Shown here in pieces: positions 4,573 through 6,106 of a stretch of DNA of 6,106 nt (positions are counted from its first letter, which is position 1; every line of letters starts with the position of its first letter). The position numbers and the translations under genes are program-made. Under the pieces are notes generated by a model. It saw nothing but the letters and a program-made list of their open reading frames with translations. It made no database searches and was not told the origin of the DNA. The stretch lies in NCBI GenBank assembly GCA_934539245.1, contig CAKTCK010000073.1, forward strand, positions 1-6,106, read 5' to 3'. This DNA is from an uncultured Faecalibacterium sp. GTDB lineage: Bacteria > Bacillota > Clostridia > Oscillospirales > Ruminococcaceae.

Positions 4573-5616
4573 TCACAGCAGCAGCGGCTTATACGCCCGG
4601 AACGCCCCGGGCAGGGTGTAGGTGGTGCGCAGCTGCTCCCGGCTTGCCCAGACATAGCCCGCCGGGGCAGGCTGTGCCGCAACGCGCAGCTGCACGCCAG
4701 ACATGAGCCATTCGATATGGGTAAAGATATGCTTTGCGGCGGGCAGGGCGGCGGGAGCTGCCGTGCCGGTGTCCAGCCCCAGTGCCGTAAGCCGCGCCAG
4801 CACCTCGGCCTGCAAAAGATGCTCGCCCTCCCACAATACCGGCTGCCACAGCCCGGCAAGCAGGCCTTTTTCCGGCCGCTGCTGCACCAGAAAGCCCGCC
4901 GGGCTTTCCACCAGTGCCAGCGTTACCGGCACAAGCTTGCGGGGCTTGGGTTTTGCCTTTTGGGGCAGCTGGGCGGTGGTGCCCGCCGCCCGGGCGCGGC
5001 AGACTTCTGCCAGCGGGCACTGCCCGCACAGGGGTGCGCCGTTGGGCACGCAGACCAGCGCGCCCAGCTCCATCAGCGCCTGATTGTAATCCCCGGCCTT
5101 TTCCAGCGGCTGGTGCTCCATGACCCGGGCAGTAAATGCCTTTTTTACCGCCGGTTCTGTAATAACACCCGGGTCATTATACAGGCGGGAAAACACCCGC
5201 AGCACATTGCCGTCCACGGCGGGCACGGGCAGCCCGAAGCTGATGGACGCAATGGCACCGGCGGTGTACTCCCCGATGCCGGGCAGCGCACGCAGGGCGG
5301 CATAGTCGGCAGGCAGCTGCCCGCCGTACTGTGCACAGACGAGCTTTGCGGCCTTTTGCAGGTTGCGCACCCGGCTGTAATAGCCCAGCCCTTCCCACAG
5401 CTTATGCAGCTTTTCCTCCTCGCAGGCGGCAAGCGCGGGGATATCCGGCAGCTCTTCCAGAAAGCGGTAGTAATACGGCAGCACTGCCGACACCCGGGTC
5501 TGCTGCAGCATCACCTCGCTGAGCCACACATGGTAGGGGGTGGGGTCCTCCCGGAAGGGCAGGCTGCGGCGGTTCTTGTAAAACCACTCTAAGAGGGCAG
5601 GCGAAATGTTTTCCAC
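4573..5616 (-). CDS. mutY: A/G-specific adenine glycosylase MutY
   Basis: A 347-residue DNA repair enzyme that removes adenine mispaired with 8-oxoguanine. Residues 1-210 form the catalytic domain: Glu34 in WLSEVMLQQT is the catalytic acid, LPGIGEYTAGAI (111-122) is the helix-hairpin-helix, and Asp135 in VDGNVLRV is the second catalytic residue. The iron-sulfur cluster ligands are Cys189, Cys197, Cys200 and Cys206, spaced C-x7-C-x2-C-x5-C; the E. coli enzyme has x6 in the first gap. Residues 228-347 are the NUDIX-like domain that recognises 8-oxoguanine (LLAGLWQPV 252-260, KHIFTHIEW 295-303). Length is normal. The start is GTG at 5616, with AAGGAG 10 bases upstream. It stands behind the repeat cluster after asnS, and no clear promoter was found, so transcription may begin within the repeats. 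I see no damage in the gene. Confidence 0.96.
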   Translation of the reverse strand: MENISPALLEWFYKNRRSLPFREDPTPYHVWLSEVMLQQTRVSAVLPYYYRFLEELPDIPALAACEEEKLHKLWEGLGYYSRVRNLQKAAKLVCAQYGGQLPADYAALRALPGIGEYTAGAIASISFGLPVPAVDGNVLRVFSRLYNDPGVITEPAVKKAFTARVMEHQPLEKAGDYNQALMELGALVCVPNGAPLCGQCPLAEVCRARAAGTTAQLPQKAKPKPRKLVPVTLALVESPAGFLVQQRPEKGLLAGLWQPVLWEGEHLLQAEVLARLTALGLDTGTAAPAALPAAKHIFTHIEWLMSGVQLRVAAQPAPAGYVWASREQLRTTYTLPGAFRAYKPLLL

Positions 5617-5626
5617 TTGTTTTGTG

Positions 5627-5632
5627 CTCCTT
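5627..5632 (-). promoter_or_regulatory. Ribosome binding site supporting the GTG start of mutY
   Basis: AAGGAG on the minus strand lies 10 bases before the GTG at 5616. No in-frame ATG lies nearby, so GTG is the best start. Confidence 0.7.
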
Positions 5633-5642
5633 GTTGAAAAGA

Positions 5643-5699
5643 TAGGCAGAACGCCCTCTCAGGCGCTCCCGCGCCAGCTCTCCCAAGGGGAGAGCCAAG
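5643..5699 (-). repeat. Palindromic repeat, copy A (inverted relative to B and C)
   Basis: Plus-strand order: AGGCAGA, CGCCCTCTCAG (5652-5662), hairpin GGCGC-TCCC-GCGCC (5662-5675), hairpin GCTCTCCC-AAG-GGGAGAGC (5677-5695), then CAAG. Read in reverse it has the same order of parts as copy B: 8-pair hairpin, second hairpin, CTGAGAGGGCG, TCTGCCT. It lies 27 bases upstream of the mutY start codon. Confidence 0.85.
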
Positions 5700-5715
5700 C
5701 CATTACGTTCGTTGC

Positions 5716-5803
5716 TAAAGTGTCAGGAGAAACGAGGAAGCTTCCGGCATTGCTCTTGGCTCTCCCTTTGGGAGAGCTGTCACCGCAGGTGACTGAGAGG
5801 GCG
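5716..5803 (+). repeat. Palindromic repeat, copy B
   Basis: TAAAGTGTCA, then a small palindrome GGAAGCTTCC (5736-5745), TTCCGGCATTGC (5742-5753), hairpin GCTCTCCC-TTT-GGGAGAGC (5759-5777), second hairpin GTCACC-GCA-GGTGAC (5779-5793) and the tail CTGAGAGGGCG (5793-5803). With copy A in opposite orientation it makes a larger inverted repeat spanning 5643-5817, with outer ends AGGCAGA and TCTGCCT. Confidence 0.87.
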
Positions 5804-5822
5804 CACGCCGTCTGCCTTATTT

Positions 5823-5911
5823 TAAAGTATCAAGTGCAACGAGAGAGTTTCCGGCGTTGCCATAAGGCGTCCCCTTGGGGGAGCAGGCACGGCAAAGCCG
5901 TGCCTGAGGGG
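5823..5911 (+). repeat. Palindromic repeat, copy C (direct repeat of B)
   Basis: Aligned without gaps to copy B at an offset of exactly 107 bases. Over the first 62 positions I count 45 identities, including TAAAGT.TCA and TTCCGGC.TTGC. Hairpin TCCCC-TTG-GGGGA (5870-5882) replaces the B version. The second hairpin, AGGCACGGC-AAA-GCCGTGCCT (5885-5905), is a perfect 9-pair stem of different sequence. The tail is TGAGGGG in place of TGAGAGGG. Confidence 0.85.
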
Positions 5912-5929
5912 ATCGTCTCCCGTTCAACC

Positions 5930-5961
5930 AAAAACGGGCCGCTGCGGAATGCAGCAGCCCG
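5930..5961 (-). terminator. Intrinsic terminator after asnS
   Basis: On the minus strand an 11-pair stem (5961-5951 with 5945-5935, one T-G wobble) with loop ATTCC is followed by TTTTT (5934-5930). It starts 19 bases after the asnS stop codon. Confidence 0.93.
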
Positions 5962-5980
5962 GTAAAAGTATGCGCGCTTC

Positions 5981-6106
5981 TCAGAAGCCGTATGCGGTGC
6001 GGGGGAAGGGCAGCACGTCACGGATGTTCTGGATGCCGGTGAGGTACATGATCATGCGCTCAAAGCCCAAGCCGTAGCCTGCGTGCTCCACGCCGCCGAA
6101 CTTGCG
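5981..6106 (-). CDS. asnS: Asparaginyl-tRNA synthetase, C-terminal end only
   Basis: The last 41 residues of a frame that enters from the right edge and stops at TGA 5983-5981. The enzyme charges tRNA-Asn with asparagine in the cytoplasm. [20 protein letters not shown] holds class II synthetase motif 3 (GLGFER, whose Arg contacts ATP). The following [14 protein letters not shown] is the ending I know from AsnRS. AspRS shares motif 3 but usually has a different tail, so AsnRS is preferred. The gene ends in a strong terminator and is separated from mutY by the repeat cluster. Confidence 0.9.
   Translation of the reverse strand, partial: RKFGGVEHAGYGLGFERMIMYLTGIQNIRDVLPFPRTAYGF

Noticed and set aside
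4351..5592. A 413-codon plus-strand frame opposite mutY
   Set aside because: The minus strand encodes a complete MutY with all signature residues; the plus-strand frame has no motif and no credible start signals.
5640..5720. A sigma-A promoter for mutY, for example around TATCTT at 5644-5639 on the minus strand
   Set aside because: No -35 element stands at 16-18 bases upstream, and other A/T-rich sites in the repeats also lack a partner box.
5643..5911. The repeat cluster as a CRISPR array
   Set aside because: Only three units, one of them inverted, with no uniform repeat-spacer spacing and internal hairpins in each unit.

Overview
The window looks like a stretch of chromosome from a GC-rich gut Firmicute of the Ruminococcaceae/Oscillospiraceae type, with Faecalibacterium or a close relative as my best guess. 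This rests on codon use, GGAG-type ribosome binding sites, Firmicute-style ECF and sigma-A promoters, and short hairpin repeats I associate with these genomes. No database search was possible, so the genus is an inference.

Layout. Plus strand: the 3' end of peptide chain release factor 3 with its terminator (1-293), then a complete aldo/keto reductase gene (382-1365) ending in a strong hairpin terminator that also lies between it and the convergent minus-strand genes. Everything after that is on the minus strand. In transcription order (right to left): the 3' end of asparaginyl-tRNA synthetase (5981-6106) and its terminator; a 364-base spacer filled by three copies of a palindromic repeat; mutY (4573-5616); a 64-residue membrane protein with an acidic tail (4137-4331) behind a clear sigma-A promoter and a structured leader; a membrane-anchored LytM/M23-like protein that has lost its catalytic residues (2726-4027); and a two-gene operon encoding a zinc-finger anti-sigma factor (1907-2599) and an ECF sigma factor (1419-1904).

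How the parts relate. The sigma/anti-sigma pair is the regulatory core. An ECF-type promoter, TGTAAC-N16-CGTTAT, sits just before the anti-sigma gene, which suggests autoregulation. The anti-sigma gene precedes the sigma gene, the reverse of the familiar Bacillus arrangement. The neighbouring degenerate LytM protein suggests a cell-envelope theme, but a terminator separates it from the sigma operon, so a functional link is only inferred. MutY (DNA repair), AsnRS and RF3 (translation) are housekeeping genes.

The least ordinary parts are the repeat cluster between asnS and mutY, in which one hairpin changes sequence between copies yet stays paired, the catalytically dead LytM protein with a terminator-like hairpin directly in front of its start, and the reversed sigma operon. 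I see no CRISPR array, tRNA, rRNA, transposase or toxin-antitoxin pair.
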